64,000 nt of DNA from NCBI RefSeq assembly GCF_963664555.1, contig NZ_OY761461.1:3637769-3701768 (forward strand), given 5' to 3'. A model generated the notes under the pieces. It had not been told where the DNA came from. It did not search any database and was given only the letters and a program-made list of their open reading frames with translations. Below are positions 12,202 through 22,352 of this stretch, piece after piece. Each line of letters starts with the position of its first letter. Position 1 is the stretch's first letter. Source of the stretch: Labilibaculum sp. (GTDB taxonomy: Bacteria; Bacteroidota; Bacteroidia; Bacteroidales; Marinifilaceae). A program made the position numbers and the translations under genes.

Positions 12202-14667
12202 TTATTTAATTCCGTAAAAAGAGATAACCTGATTGGGTTTAGTATCTACATCGTATTCATAGATTTTTTGTAACGGGTTATTCTGCATCTCTTCTTTCGT
12301 ATTATTAATTGGTTGAGGTGTAGTTTTTAAAAGGTAAAAACCATTTGTATTTTCACCTTCAGCTTGCCTTATGCCATCTCCACGCAATGGAATGTAGGAA
12401 CGCACACGGCACAAACCGCCATTTAATGAGTGAATTTCGGCTTTGACCAGTTTCCCTTCTGCCCACTGCATACTAACTTCAAACCCGCCTCTTGCTTTAA
12501 GTCCACTAACAGTTCCATTACGCCACACAGCAGGCAAAGCCGGCAACAAATGAATTGCTTCATCGTGGCTTTGAAGCAGCATTTCTGCAATACCTGCTGT
12601 ACATCCAAAATTACCATCAATCTGAAAAGGAGGATGTGCATCAAAAAGATTTGGATAGGTGCCACCTCCGCCACCCATACCACCATTTCCGGCAACAGGC
12701 TTTAATTGATCTGTAATTAACTTAAAGGCATGATCGCCATCAAGCAAACGTGCCCAAAGATTAACTTTCCATCCCATAGACCATCCTGTAGATTCATCGC
12801 CACGTGCCAGAAGTGATGTTTTTGCAGCATCAAATAATTCCGGGGTGCGGTAGGGTGAAATTTGATTTGATGGATATAGGCCATAAAGATGAGATATATG
12901 ACGATGATGGTCATTGGCATTATCTAAATCTTCCATCCACTCTTGTAACTGTCCCCATTTGCCAATTTGCATTGGAGGCAAACGTTTTAAGGTTTGATTT
13001 AAGGTGTCAACCAATTCGGGATCTTTATCCAAAATTTGAGCAGCGTTTATGGCGATTTTAAACAGATCAAAAACCAATTGATTATCCATTGTTGTTCCTG
13101 CTGTAATTGAGGTGGAACGCCCCATTGGTGTATTCTCCGGTGAAACAGAAGGACTTACAACCAACCAGTTATTTACAGGCTCTTCAACCAGAAAATCCAC
13201 AAAGAACAGAGCTGCGTCTTTGATGACAGGATAAACAGATTTTAAATAGTCTATATCTCCGGAAAAGGCATATTTTTCAAACAGGTGTTGCGACAACCAG
13301 GCACCTCCCATTGGCCACATACCCCAATTGGCTCCATCTATAGATCCATTAATTCGCCAGATATCCGTATTATGGTGTAACACCCAGCCTCTGGCACCAT
13401 ACATATCCTTTGCAGTTTGTTTTCCTGTTTCAGATAGTTCGCGAACCATTTTAACCAAAGGTTCGTTCATTTCGGATAAATTGGTAATCTCAGATGGCCA
13501 ATAATTCATTTCGGTATTAATATTCACTGTATACTTACTATCCCAGGCAGGGAAAAGGTTTCCTGCCCAGATACCTTGTAAGTTGGCGGGTTGCGTACCA
13601 GGACGCGAAGAAGAGATTAACAGGTATCTGCCAAACTGAAAATAAAGAGCCACCAATTGCGGATCGTTGCCTTTGGCAAACTCTTTTATACGCACATCGG
13701 TTGTATTCTTTACCGAATCGGATCCCCCCAAATCTAACTTAACGCGGTTGAAAAATGAGCGATAATCGGCAATATGCTCCATCAAAGCTTGCTCATAGTC
13801 TTTTTGTATTGCTTTATCGAGATATCTGTTTACCCTTTTCTCGGCGTTGCCACTTACATCTTTATAACTATTAAAATTGGTTGCAACGGAAATATAAAGA
13901 GTTGCTTCGTTGGCATCTTTTACAGTTAATAATCCGTTTTCAGCAGAAACAGAACCGCCTTTCGTAGTAATCTTAACTTTAGCATTGAAAGCTACCTCCC
14001 CTATTATGCCCTCCTGATCGCTGCTGATGCCAGACATTATTAGTTCATCATTGCCGTTTGTGGAAACAGTTACTTCGGAAGGTCTGTCCATACTTGCAGA
14101 AAAATTAATGACACCTGATTTATCTGCTTCTATTTTTGCAATAATAACTTCATCGGGATGGGAAGAAAACACAGTGGTTTTATAGTTAACACCTTCCACT
14201 TTATAGGAAGATGCTACAATGGCATCATTGATATCCAACTCTCTGTAATAATCGGTATAGTTCTCATGCCCCGGAAACGACAGCTTTAAATTACCTGCCG
14301 TTTGATAAGACATCCCATGAGACTTTTTACTAATCATTTTCTGATCGACCAGATCACGCGCTTCAGCAAATTTGCCTTCAAAAATAAGCTTGCGTACTTC
14401 GGCCAATGCATCTTTTGCAGCGGGATTATCGTTACGGTTAGACCCTCCTGCCCATAACGTATTTTCATTAAGTTGGATAACTTCATTACAAGGGTCGCCA
14501 AAAACCATTGCGCCTAAACGACCATTTCCAATAGGTAAAGCTTCTACCCATTGTTTTGCAGGTTTATCGTACCACAGCTTCAATTCCTGCTCTTGTGCCT
14601 TTTTACACGAAGAGACGAAAAGTAATAGAATGAGAGCATATAAAAATATAGGTTGAATTCTTTTCAT
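12202..14667 (-). CDS. GH95 alpha-L-fucosidase / alpha-L-galactosidase, lipoprotein
   Basis: The enzyme should remove terminal alpha-L-fucose or alpha-L-galactose from a branched polysaccharide. The signal ends in VSSC (lipobox), followed by the family's N-terminal hallmark [18 protein letters not shown] and then NENTLWAGG. An (alpha/alpha)6 barrel follows with [29 protein letters not shown] and the late block [17 protein letters not shown]. At 821 aa it is full length for GH95. In complex arabinoxylan loci of Bacteroides, GH95 members act on L-galactose caps, which would suit the other enzymes here, but that is an inference. It forms its own unit between the IS3 relic and the GH43-CBM6 operon. 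Confidence 0.92.
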   Translation of the reverse strand: MKRIQPIFLYALILLLFVSSCKKAQEQELKLWYDKPAKQWVEALPIGNGRLGAMVFGDPCNEVIQLNENTLWAGGSNRNDNPAAKDALAEVRKLIFEGKFAEARDLVDQKMISKKSHGMSYQTAGNLKLSFPGHENYTDYYRELDINDAIVASSYKVEGVNYKTTVFSSHPDEVIIAKIEADKSGVINFSASMDRPSEVTVSTNGNDELIMSGISSDQEGIIGEVAFNAKVKITTKGGSVSAENGLLTVKDANEATLYISVATNFNSYKDVSGNAEKRVNRYLDKAIQKDYEQALMEHIADYRSFFNRVKLDLGGSDSVKNTTDVRIKEFAKGNDPQLVALYFQFGRYLLISSSRPGTQPANLQGIWAGNLFPAWDSKYTVNINTEMNYWPSEITNLSEMNEPLVKMVRELSETGKQTAKDMYGARGWVLHHNTDIWRINGSIDGANWGMWPMGGAWLSQHLFEKYAFSGDIDYLKSVYPVIKDAALFFVDFLVEEPVNNWLVVSPSVSPENTPMGRSTSITAGTTMDNQLVFDLFKIAINAAQILDKDPELVDTLNQTLKRLPPMQIGKWGQLQEWMEDLDNANDHHRHISHLYGLYPSNQISPYRTPELFDAAKTSLLARGDESTGWSMGWKVNLWARLLDGDHAFKLITDQLKPVAGNGGMGGGGGTYPNLFDAHPPFQIDGNFGCTAGIAEMLLQSHDEAIHLLPALPAVWRNGTVSGLKARGGFEVSMQWAEGKLVKAEIHSLNGGLCRVRSYIPLRGDGIRQAEGENTNGFYLLKTTPQPINNTKEEMQNNPLQKIYEYDVDTKPNQVISFYGIK

Positions 14668-14941
14668 TTGTTTACATCTACTAAATTAATATTCAATTAC
14701 CTGCGCAGTTCAGGTTGTACCTTTAATACAGAACTTGTGATTTTCATAGTAGATAGGCTCGTATCCCATCTGCAGGGTCTTTTCCCAGTGTACCAATGAT
14801 TATCTCATAATCGGTTAATTCGTATTTGGTAATAAATATTGGTCTTTTACCTATGAATCATTTTAAACGATAAAAGGGATAGATTCTGCACAGCAAGAAA
14901 AGGGTTACAGAAAAAACTCTCTGTAACCCATATGTATAAAT
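14668..14941. other. Spacer between GH95 and GH43-CBM6 genes
   Basis: This 274-bp spacer holds the terminator at 14893-14930 and presumably the GH95 promoter. A minus-strand stretch around 14750-14840 can be read as a short peptide, but it is too short and unmatched to call. Confidence 0.35.
14893..14930 (-). terminator. Terminator after the GH43-CBM6/GH97 operon
   Basis: A perfect 9-bp stem GGGTTACAG/CTGTAACCC (14903-14911 with 14922-14930) lies 11 bp past the stop of the GH43 gene. On the minus strand it is followed by TTTTCTTGC, so it should end that transcript before GH95. Confidence 0.65.
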
Positions 14942-16303
14942 TTATTTTGAGAATCGCCAGTAATCGAAATACATGATTCTACCCGTCTTATCTCCTTTAA
15001 ATACGAAATAGATATCGTGAACACCTGACACCTTTTTAATATCAATAGTTCTTAGCTCCCATCTGTCATCGCCACCAGTTATTGGAACTTTTACGGTTCC
15101 AATTGACTGACCATCCTTACTATCCAAGCATATCTCCATTGTAACACCCCCATTATGAGTTGTACCAACACGAGCGCTAAATTTTGAAGCCCCTTCTTTA
15201 CGAAAATCAACATCTGCAACTTTGATATAAGAATCGTTACACATTGCTGAAATAAAAACGCCAACTACGTCATTACAATTAGACTTTACCCCTTCAGACC
15301 AAGCCATGGTTTCAGCTTGAGTCATAATATAAGGGTTAAGTGTTTGCACCCCTTCTTTAATACCCTCAGTCATGTTCATTTGTACAATTGAACCATCTTT
15401 GTTAAACTTTACCTCTTCAACACAAACAGAACGGGTAAAACCACCACCACCAGACAAAGCGCCATTGTGATAGAAGAAATAGGTTTTGCCTTTAAAATCG
15501 ATAATGCCAGGATGGTTGGTAAAACTACCACCTTGGGTAGGCATTACAACTCCCCCATACTTCCATGAACCAAGAGGGCTTTTTGATATTGAATAGCCAA
15601 TATGCTCAGGAATTGGACCTGCTGCAAAAAGCAGGTAATACAAATCGTTACGTTTATACAACCAGGGACCTTCTTCATAGCTGGTTGGCCTATCAGGATT
15701 TCCTTCGCGTTTTCCAAAAGATTCAATCGTATTTGGAAACTGCTTTATTGCACCTTCGTAGGAAACCATATCTTCATTCAACTTCACATAGTAACAACCG
15801 GGGTTACCCCATACCATATAAGCCTGACCATCATCAACAAAAACAGTAGGGTCAATATCTGCAATGCTATTCGAAATCAGTGGTTTTCCTAATGGGTCTT
15901 TGAATGGCCCATAAGGGCTATCTGCCACCGCAACACCAATAGAGCCTTTACCATCTTTACTGGTGATAGGTACATACCAGAAAAATTTTCCATTTCGCTC
16001 GATGCATTGACCTGCCCATGCGTTCATTTTTGCCCAACTAAAATCCTTGTAAGACATTACTGAGCCATGATCGGTCCAGTTGACCATATCTTCGGTGGTA
16101 TATAGCTTCCAATCATTCATCACAAACCAACTGGATTCATTTTCATCGTGAGAGGTATATAAATATACCTTGCCATTATACACCATTGGTGCAGGATCTG
16201 CCGTATAACTTGTTTGTACAATGGGGTTTTGCCCATTTACCGTTGCAATATCAGCACCAATTATTAAGCCCAATAGAACCCATATTTTATTAATATACTT
16301 CAT
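14942..16303 (-). CDS. GH43 arabinofuranosidase with C-terminal CBM6
   Basis: This secreted debranching enzyme resembles arabinoxylan arabinofuranohydrolases (XynD-like). It has a signal peptide ending near TVNGQ, then a GH43 propeller (about 25-310) with catalytic D in [12 protein letters not shown] in [11 protein letters not shown] and E in [14 protein letters not shown]6-like xylan-binding sandwich (about 325-453) begins at AETMAWSEG. It is last in a tight minus-strand group: only 11 bp separate it from the GH97 gene upstream, which itself is 13 bp from a paralogous GH43-CBM6 gene. The two paralogues share architecture but differ clearly in sequence, so they may take differently linked arabinose. 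A hairpin terminator follows. Confidence 0.9.
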   Translation of the reverse strand: MKYINKIWVLLGLIIGADIATVNGQNPIVQTSYTADPAPMVYNGKVYLYTSHDENESSWFVMNDWKLYTTEDMVNWTDHGSVMSYKDFSWAKMNAWAGQCIERNGKFFWYVPITSKDGKGSIGVAVADSPYGPFKDPLGKPLISNSIADIDPTVFVDDGQAYMVWGNPGCYYVKLNEDMVSYEGAIKQFPNTIESFGKREGNPDRPTSYEEGPWLYKRNDLYYLLFAAGPIPEHIGYSISKSPLGSWKYGGVVMPTQGGSFTNHPGIIDFKGKTYFFYHNGALSGGGGFTRSVCVEEVKFNKDGSIVQMNMTEGIKEGVQTLNPYIMTQAETMAWSEGVKSNCNDVVGVFISAMCNDSYIKVADVDFRKEGASKFSARVGTTHNGGVTMEICLDSKDGQSIGTVKVPITGGDDRWELRTIDIKKVSGVHDIYFVFKGDKTGRIMYFDYWRFSK

Positions 16304-16314
16304 TCTGTTGTTTT

Positions 16315-18249
16315 TTATTTGGTTAACACAACACCTCCATTAGGCTGAATGGTTATAGTAACATCACCTTTTTTAGAAACTTTTACGTTCCCTAAAGATG
16401 TTTCCAACTTCCTGTTATCGTTATACATTGCAACACTTTGTCCGGCAAACATTGGCAATTTCAATTTTAACGTTTTTGCCGATTTTTCTGCATTAACGCC
16501 TGCCACGTACCATTTCTGTCCATGACGGCGGGCTATTACAGAATATTTACCGGGGTAGCCTTCAATATATCTTGTTTCGTCCCAGGTTGTTGGAATATCT
16601 TTCATGAAATCTATTTCAAATTCCGGTGCATCGATAAGGTTATTAGGCGTTAAGGCAAACATTTGAACAGGATTTTGAAACAAAACAGCTATTGCCAATT
16701 GAAATGCATCGGTTGTTACCCTCGTTTGCCCTTCCTTATTATCTCTATTCAAATGTTTGTTAAGAAATACGCCTCCAAATTCCATACTTGCTACGGAGTT
16801 ACGCATAAACGGATGCAGTGAAGCATAGAAGGCTTCCTTTTCACGAATATCCTGTACAAAAACAAGCATTTCAGAAGCCAGTACCGCTTCGCTGCCTACA
16901 AAGTTCGGATACATTCGTTCCCAACCCCGTGGAAGTGTAGTACCATGAAAAACAATCATTAACCCATAATCATTGGCATCAGAAAGGATATCTTCGTATA
17001 AACGCATGGTCTCTTGCTTATCCCCACCAAAGAAATCTACTTTTAACCCTTTTACACCGGCTTCTTTTAACCATTTCATCTCCTTTTTACGGGCAATAGA
17101 AGAATTCATCTTATTTAAAGGTGTCATAAAAGCATCATTGGCTGCACCATTGGAATTGTACCAAAGAAAAACACCCACATCCTTTGATGCGGCATAGTTG
17201 ATAAGCTCTTTCATCTTCTCATATCCAATATTTTTATCCCACCATGCATCAATTAAAATATACTCATAGCCCATATCAGCTGCCAAATCAACATACTTCA
17301 CCTGATCTTCATAATTCATGCTGGCATCCTGCCATACAATCCAACTCCAGGTACTACGTCCATATTCAAATTTTTGGGAAGCTTCATACAAAGGCTCAAC
17401 GACATCGTAAGGAATGGTTGTTTCAACAATTGGTTGAAGTGTTTCTCCTATTGTTATGGTGCGCCAAGGTGTAACGCCAGGAAGGCCAATTTGTGCACCT
17501 GAATTTCCAAAGCCATTGTTTTGCTTCGGGTTTGGAAATTCGACGGTATAACCGCCATTTTTGAATCCACTCAAATGAGCTGCACAATATTGGCTATTAA
17601 CACCGGTTTCAGAAACTAAAGCCCAACCTGTATCTCCAATTCGAAACAAACCAGGAAAAACATACCCTTCTCCAGAAGTTGTTTGATCCATTGGCACATT
17701 AGCCTGATATCCACTTTCGTAGCTTGGCGCTGTGCGTGCAAATCCCTCCATCGGATTCATCATAAAGGATAAAAAGGCATTGGTACCTGTAGGAAAATGA
17801 AAACCTGTAGTTTCTTTCTCAACCACACAAACCATTGTTTTATCCCATGCAGGCAATTCGTAACGAAATGCAATGTTGTTGTTGCTAACCTGAAATAAAA
17901 CTGCTATTTCTTTTTCCTGTTCGTTTTTAAAGGAACATGCAAGAGTATTGGCATTGTATTCTACATCAGACTGCTTAATTTTTTCTTCTGTGTAGCTTTT
18001 ATATACATTACCTGTTGTTGACTTAACCAGAACCATCCCCTTGCTAAAATCGCCCTCATTAGTAATTAACCCTAAGGGAGAATCCACTAAAACGGTTGAC
18101 TCTTTATAAGAAACAGAATAAACCAGGTTGCCATTTTTCACCTCAATATTTACTTTGAGGTTGCCATCAGGGCTAAATACCATTTTTGCTTGTTGCGAAT
18201 AGATTGCTGTTGCCAGAAGCATACAGCCTAAAAAAAACAATGCTCTCAT
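16315..18249 (-). CDS. GH97 alpha-galactosidase-type glycosidase
   Basis: This secreted exo-alpha-glycosidase has a signal peptide ending near AIYSQ, an N-terminal beta-super-sandwich (about 25-270), a (beta/alpha)8 barrel (about 275-540) and a short C-terminal sheet. The barrel has [11 protein letters not shown] with D405 in the nucleophile position of the retaining GH97 group, whereas inverting SusB-type members use Glu elsewhere. [15 protein letters not shown] follows. At 644 aa it is normal length. Retaining GH97 enzymes include alpha-galactosidases and beta-L-arabinopyranosidases, either of which would fit branch removal here. It is translationally close to the GH43-CBM6 genes on both sides, so the three should be co-expressed. 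Confidence 0.9.
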   Translation of the reverse strand: MRALFFLGCMLLATAIYSQQAKMVFSPDGNLKVNIEVKNGNLVYSVSYKESTVLVDSPLGLITNEGDFSKGMVLVKSTTGNVYKSYTEEKIKQSDVEYNANTLACSFKNEQEKEIAVLFQVSNNNIAFRYELPAWDKTMVCVVEKETTGFHFPTGTNAFLSFMMNPMEGFARTAPSYESGYQANVPMDQTTSGEGYVFPGLFRIGDTGWALVSETGVNSQYCAAHLSGFKNGGYTVEFPNPKQNNGFGNSGAQIGLPGVTPWRTITIGETLQPIVETTIPYDVVEPLYEASQKFEYGRSTWSWIVWQDASMNYEDQVKYVDLAADMGYEYILIDAWWDKNIGYEKMKELINYAASKDVGVFLWYNSNGAANDAFMTPLNKMNSSIARKKEMKWLKEAGVKGLKVDFFGGDKQETMRLYEDILSDANDYGLMIVFHGTTLPRGWERMYPNFVGSEAVLASEMLVFVQDIREKEAFYASLHPFMRNSVASMEFGGVFLNKHLNRDNKEGQTRVTTDAFQLAIAVLFQNPVQMFALTPNNLIDAPEFEIDFMKDIPTTWDETRYIEGYPGKYSVIARRHGQKWYVAGVNAEKSAKTLKLKLPMFAGQSVAMYNDNRKLETSLGNVKVSKKGDVTITIQPNGGVVLTK

Positions 18250-18262
18250 ATTGTTGAATTAT

Positions 18263-19603
18263 TTATTTTATAAATTTCCATGCATCAAAGTGAAAAAGCT
18301 CACCTTCACCTCCCTTAAAAACAAGATAAAGATCATGCTTGCCTTTCACTTTTTTCACCTTTGTTGTGAATGACTTCCATCTATCATCCCCACCTGTATT
18401 TTCAATTTCACAATTACCAATAAGTGAACCATCTTTATCATCCAACCTAATCTCTATTTTCCCTATGACTAAGGAAGTCACAATGGCTTCAAACTCTTTT
18501 GCTCCTTTTTCAAAATCAACACCTACAACTTGTAAATAGTCATTATTATGAATATGGGTTACATACATTCCTTTTGAAGTATTTTTATTTGTCTTAAGCC
18601 CCTCGCTCCAAGCCATTGTTTCTGCTTCAACATTTTGGTAAGGATTAAATGAGCCAATTTGAGCAGGTCCCTCTACGGACCAATAATGGCGATTTTGTAT
18701 TGTGCCATCATCATTATAAACCATTTCATCCATATCAACCGATCGCCTTTCATAAAAGGTGCTTGTTGATTGCTTTATAAGATCGTAACTATGCCCAAAA
18801 CAATATGATTTTCCTTTAAAGTCAATAATACCAGGATGATTACCTCTTGTTAACTCAGAAGCATCTACAATCATACCCTTGTACCGCCATGGCCCTTTAG
18901 GCGAATCACTCATAGCATAGCCAATTCCTTCCGGACAACATGTTGAAGCATAAGACAAATAATAATGGTCTTTCCGCTTCCAAACCCAAGGGCCTTCCTG
19001 ATAGTTTTTAGGTTTTGAAGGCTCTTTAACTATTTCTCCTGAAACAGAAATCATATTCTCATTCAATTTAACGTAATATAAATCTGGGTTTCCCCAATAT
19101 AAGTAAGCCTGACCATCATCGTCAATAAAAGGAGTTGGATCAATATCGTTCCAAATATGATCTGAATCAATTAAACGTTTTCCTAAAGGGTCTTTGAAAG
19201 GCCCATATGGGCTATCTGCCACCAACACGCCTAATCCATTACCATGCATTGGACAATACATATAAAACTTTCCATTTCGTTCAATACATTGAACAGCCCA
19301 GGCTCCATTATCTTGTTTTGCCCATTTAAAATCCTTAAGTGAAGCTACAGTACCATGTTCAATCCAATTAACCATATCTGTTGATGTATAAAGAAGCCAA
19401 CCGAGCATTTTAAATCCCTCTGCATCATCTTCATCATGAGATGTATATAAGAAAACAGTATCATTATACACCATTGGAGCAGGATCTGCTGTATACTTGG
19501 CTTGAATTATCGACTTCTGTTTAATTGAATTTTGTGCCTTACTATTTACTCCTGCAATGACAACAAAAAATACAATTGAGTAAAGAACAACTAATCTTTT
19601 CAT
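18263..19603 (-). CDS. GH43 arabinofuranosidase with C-terminal CBM6 (paralogue)
   Basis: This is the second GH43-CBM6 protein in the operon, 446 aa with a signal peptide ending near VNSKAQ. Catalytic positions are D in [12 protein letters not shown] in DIDPTPFIDDDG and E in YQEGPWVWKR. The CBM6-like part begins at [10 protein letters not shown] (about 325). It differs from its neighbour by a cysteine pair in ASTCCPEGIGY beside the active site and by longer loops. It is the first gene of the three-gene group with GH97 and GH43, so a promoter should lie in the 190-bp gap upstream. Confidence 0.9.
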   Translation of the reverse strand: MKRLVVLYSIVFFVVIAGVNSKAQNSIKQKSIIQAKYTADPAPMVYNDTVFLYTSHDEDDAEGFKMLGWLLYTSTDMVNWIEHGTVASLKDFKWAKQDNGAWAVQCIERNGKFYMYCPMHGNGLGVLVADSPYGPFKDPLGKRLIDSDHIWNDIDPTPFIDDDGQAYLYWGNPDLYYVKLNENMISVSGEIVKEPSKPKNYQEGPWVWKRKDHYYLSYASTCCPEGIGYAMSDSPKGPWRYKGMIVDASELTRGNHPGIIDFKGKSYCFGHSYDLIKQSTSTFYERRSVDMDEMVYNDDGTIQNRHYWSVEGPAQIGSFNPYQNVEAETMAWSEGLKTNKNTSKGMYVTHIHNNDYLQVVGVDFEKGAKEFEAIVTSLVIGKIEIRLDDKDGSLIGNCEIENTGGDDRWKSFTTKVKKVKGKHDLYLVFKGGEGELFHFDAWKFIK

Positions 19604-19793
19604 CTACTTAATAATTAGTAAAACATTAATAACCAAAACAAATCACAAACACACTCCGATATGTCAGCTAATTTGCTTTGCCCATGACTATTTCATCTTT
19701 TTAAATTTTATTTTTTCACCAAATGCCTGCCCTTTCGAACCGACTAAAGACTCACAAGTGACTGTATTACTTTGTGCTATATTCTTAAATACT

Positions 19794-22292
19794 TTACAAA
19801 CCGCTGCCAACATTGTAGTCTAATGTTATTTTTCTGCCGGTATAAACAACAACCTTACCAATCCTTGCTTTGGAATTATCTCCCTTTACTTTATTTGTTG
19901 AAACTTTGACTATATTGAATTTCCTATTTTTAAGCATTCCGGGGAAACTTCCTTTTAAGCTATCAATAGTCAATACTTTTTCAGCATCGTTCCAATTAAA
20001 AGTGATGGTTGAATACATGCCTTTCTCATAGTTGTAATTGTCGTTTTCGTCTTCGTACAAAGTAAATTCGCCATCGGCACCTTCATAAATACGAATTTCA
20101 AGCATATCCCATTTTTTTTCTGCTGCATACTGCACTTTTGGCCCGAATGGAAGAATGCTGCCAGCTTTTATATATAAAGGAATTTTATCAATGGCAGTTG
20201 TAACGGTAATATTCTGTCCTCCTAAGTATTTTTCGTTTGTCCAGAAGTCGTACCACTCTTCGCCAGCGGGCAAATAAACATTTTTAAATTTAGGTTTACG
20301 GAAATTAGTTTCTGTATTGCTTTTAGTATCTTCCTTCTCTGCTTTATCCCAACCAGTATCCGCATCAATTTTCAATGCTTTTTCCGGGGTATATTGCGCA
20401 CTATCAATAGGAGCCACTAATATCGACTTGCCAAACATATACTCATTTCTCAAATCTTTTACATTCTCATCATTAAAATCCATTACTAAAGCCCGCATAA
20501 AACTTGACTGATCTTTAGTAACGTCCCATGCTGTAGCATAAATGTATGGAAGAAAAGAATAACGCAAATGAATTATTTTTTCGATAGCATCATAAATTGG
20601 TTCTCCCTTTTTACCAAACTGATAGATTTCTCTGGGAACATCTGTTCCATGAGAACGCATCATAGGTGTAAATGCTCCAAACTGCAACCAACGAACATAT
20701 AGTTCCTGATATAAAGGATTTTTTGAACCGGAGCCATCATTCCAATTTTTATTATAGGCTCCTGCAAAAAAACCTCCAATATCGCTGTTCCAGTATGGAA
20801 TACCACAAAGAGAAAAGTTCAAACCTGCCGGAATTTGATTTCTCAAAGATTCCCAAGACGAACTAACATCACCCGACCATGTATTAGCACCATAGCGCTG
20901 TTGTCCGGCAAAAGCCGAACGGGTTAAAATAAACACGCGCTTATCAGAAGAAACTTCGCGCTGATGTTCATAAACCCCACCAACAGTCATTAACGGATAT
21001 GCATTACGAACTTTTCTAAATGAGCCCAAATAAGTTTTATTATCCATATCCTGTGCTCTGAAATCAAGATGATCAGGTTCTGTGGAGTCCATCCACCAAC
21101 CGTCCATCCCCAACTTAAAGATACCTTGGTTTAAATATTTCCAGTATATATCGCGGGCTTCAGGATTATATGGATCATAAGGTTTAACTCCGGATGGATA
21201 ATCTTTGTTGGGAGGCCAACTGGTCAGCCCGGATTGAGGCCAGGTTCCAATATTGAGCAACATTCCCTTTGGATTCATTTCACGATAAGGTTTAGTCATA
21301 GGGCCAAAGGAAGACCAAATGGAAATAATTATGTGTGCATTCAAGTCATGAATATCATTCACCATTTTTTGCGGCTTTGCAAAATCAGGATTAAGGAACT
21401 CCATGGCATTCCACAGGTAATTATTTCCCCAATATTGCCAATCCTGTATAATGCCATCAAGTGGCACGCCCAATTCCCGGTATTTTTCAACGACTCCAAC
21501 TATCTCGTTCTGAATCTTATAACGTTCTTTGCTCTGCCAATAACCAAAAGTCCATAAAGGAAACATTGGCACTTGCCCGGTTAGGTTACGCATACAAGCA
21601 ATTACACCATCGGAGTTGCCACCATACATAAAGTAGTAGTCGATACCATCGCCAACTTCTGAACTAAAACTGGTTGACTCACTATTATCCTTAAAGGTGG
21701 TAGGAGAGTAATTATCCCAATATACCCCATATCCTTTCTCAGACAAGAAGAAAGGCACGTAATCTTCGGTGTTGTTTTGCACCATTCTTACTTCTTGATT
21801 ACGTTGCGACATTTTTCCCCGCTGAAGAATTCCCAAGCCATAAATTGCCTCGTTTTCATCCAGAACATATGACTGTGAGACACTATAAGTTGTATCTCCG
21901 GCATCAATAAAATCAGTAAATTTACCTCCATATGCTTTTTCGTTCAACAAAGGTTCTCCTGATATTGTTTTAAATGCCACTTGCCCATTCTTTAAATTTA
22001 ATACAACACTAATTTTCTTACTCTTCAAGGTAATTTCCCTGCCCATTTCTTGGATATCAAAAATCTCTTCCTGAGGCTGCATAATCACAGAGAGGCTCTT
22101 TTTTTCAAACTCGTCACCCTCCGGAAATTTTAATATCCGAACTGTTGATGGTCCATAAAATTGAATTTCTATTTCAGTAGAATTTATTACTGTTTTAATA
22201 CCCAGATCTGTATGTTTATATGATTGACCTTTACTGGTATTGTATAACGAAAAGACCAGTAAGAGCAATATATACATATGCTTTAATTTCAT
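19794..22292 (-). CDS. GH31 alpha-xylosidase/alpha-glucosidase
   Basis: This secreted GH31 enzyme probably removes alpha-linked xylose (or glucose) from side chains. I chose the Met opening MKLKHMYILLLLVFSL as the start because it gives a clean signal peptide; an upstream Met adds 12 residues. It has an N-terminal sandwich (about 25-215) and a barrel with nucleophile D402 in GWWMDSTEPD and acid/base D in NTWSGDVSSSW. A C-terminal sandwich with a DUF5110-like tail follows (about 600-832). The segment SKERYKIQNE and the MDSTEPD motif are typical of alpha-xylosidase-like GH31 members with long insertions. It is separated from the GH5 gene upstream by about 60 bp, suggesting one transcript. Confidence 0.9.
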   Translation of the reverse strand: MKLKHMYILLLLVFSLYNTSKGQSYKHTDLGIKTVINSTEIEIQFYGPSTVRILKFPEGDEFEKKSLSVIMQPQEEIFDIQEMGREITLKSKKISVVLNLKNGQVAFKTISGEPLLNEKAYGGKFTDFIDAGDTTYSVSQSYVLDENEAIYGLGILQRGKMSQRNQEVRMVQNNTEDYVPFFLSEKGYGVYWDNYSPTTFKDNSESTSFSSEVGDGIDYYFMYGGNSDGVIACMRNLTGQVPMFPLWTFGYWQSKERYKIQNEIVGVVEKYRELGVPLDGIIQDWQYWGNNYLWNAMEFLNPDFAKPQKMVNDIHDLNAHIIISIWSSFGPMTKPYREMNPKGMLLNIGTWPQSGLTSWPPNKDYPSGVKPYDPYNPEARDIYWKYLNQGIFKLGMDGWWMDSTEPDHLDFRAQDMDNKTYLGSFRKVRNAYPLMTVGGVYEHQREVSSDKRVFILTRSAFAGQQRYGANTWSGDVSSSWESLRNQIPAGLNFSLCGIPYWNSDIGGFFAGAYNKNWNDGSGSKNPLYQELYVRWLQFGAFTPMMRSHGTDVPREIYQFGKKGEPIYDAIEKIIHLRYSFLPYIYATAWDVTKDQSSFMRALVMDFNDENVKDLRNEYMFGKSILVAPIDSAQYTPEKALKIDADTGWDKAEKEDTKSNTETNFRKPKFKNVYLPAGEEWYDFWTNEKYLGGQNITVTTAIDKIPLYIKAGSILPFGPKVQYAAEKKWDMLEIRIYEGADGEFTLYEDENDNYNYEKGMYSTITFNWNDAEKVLTIDSLKGSFPGMLKNRKFNIVKVSTNKVKGDNSKARIGKVVVYTGRKITLDYNVGSGL

Positions 22293-22352
22293 AATAAAAA
22301 TATTTTTAATAATCATGCAATTCTTCAAGTTTACCTTTATTTAAAGGTATTT

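Noticed and set aside
14750..14840. Minus-strand reading FITKYELTDYEIIIG-like in the GH95/GH43 spacer
   Set aside because: Only about 30 residues, no start and no recognised family. It could be a relic but cannot be supported.
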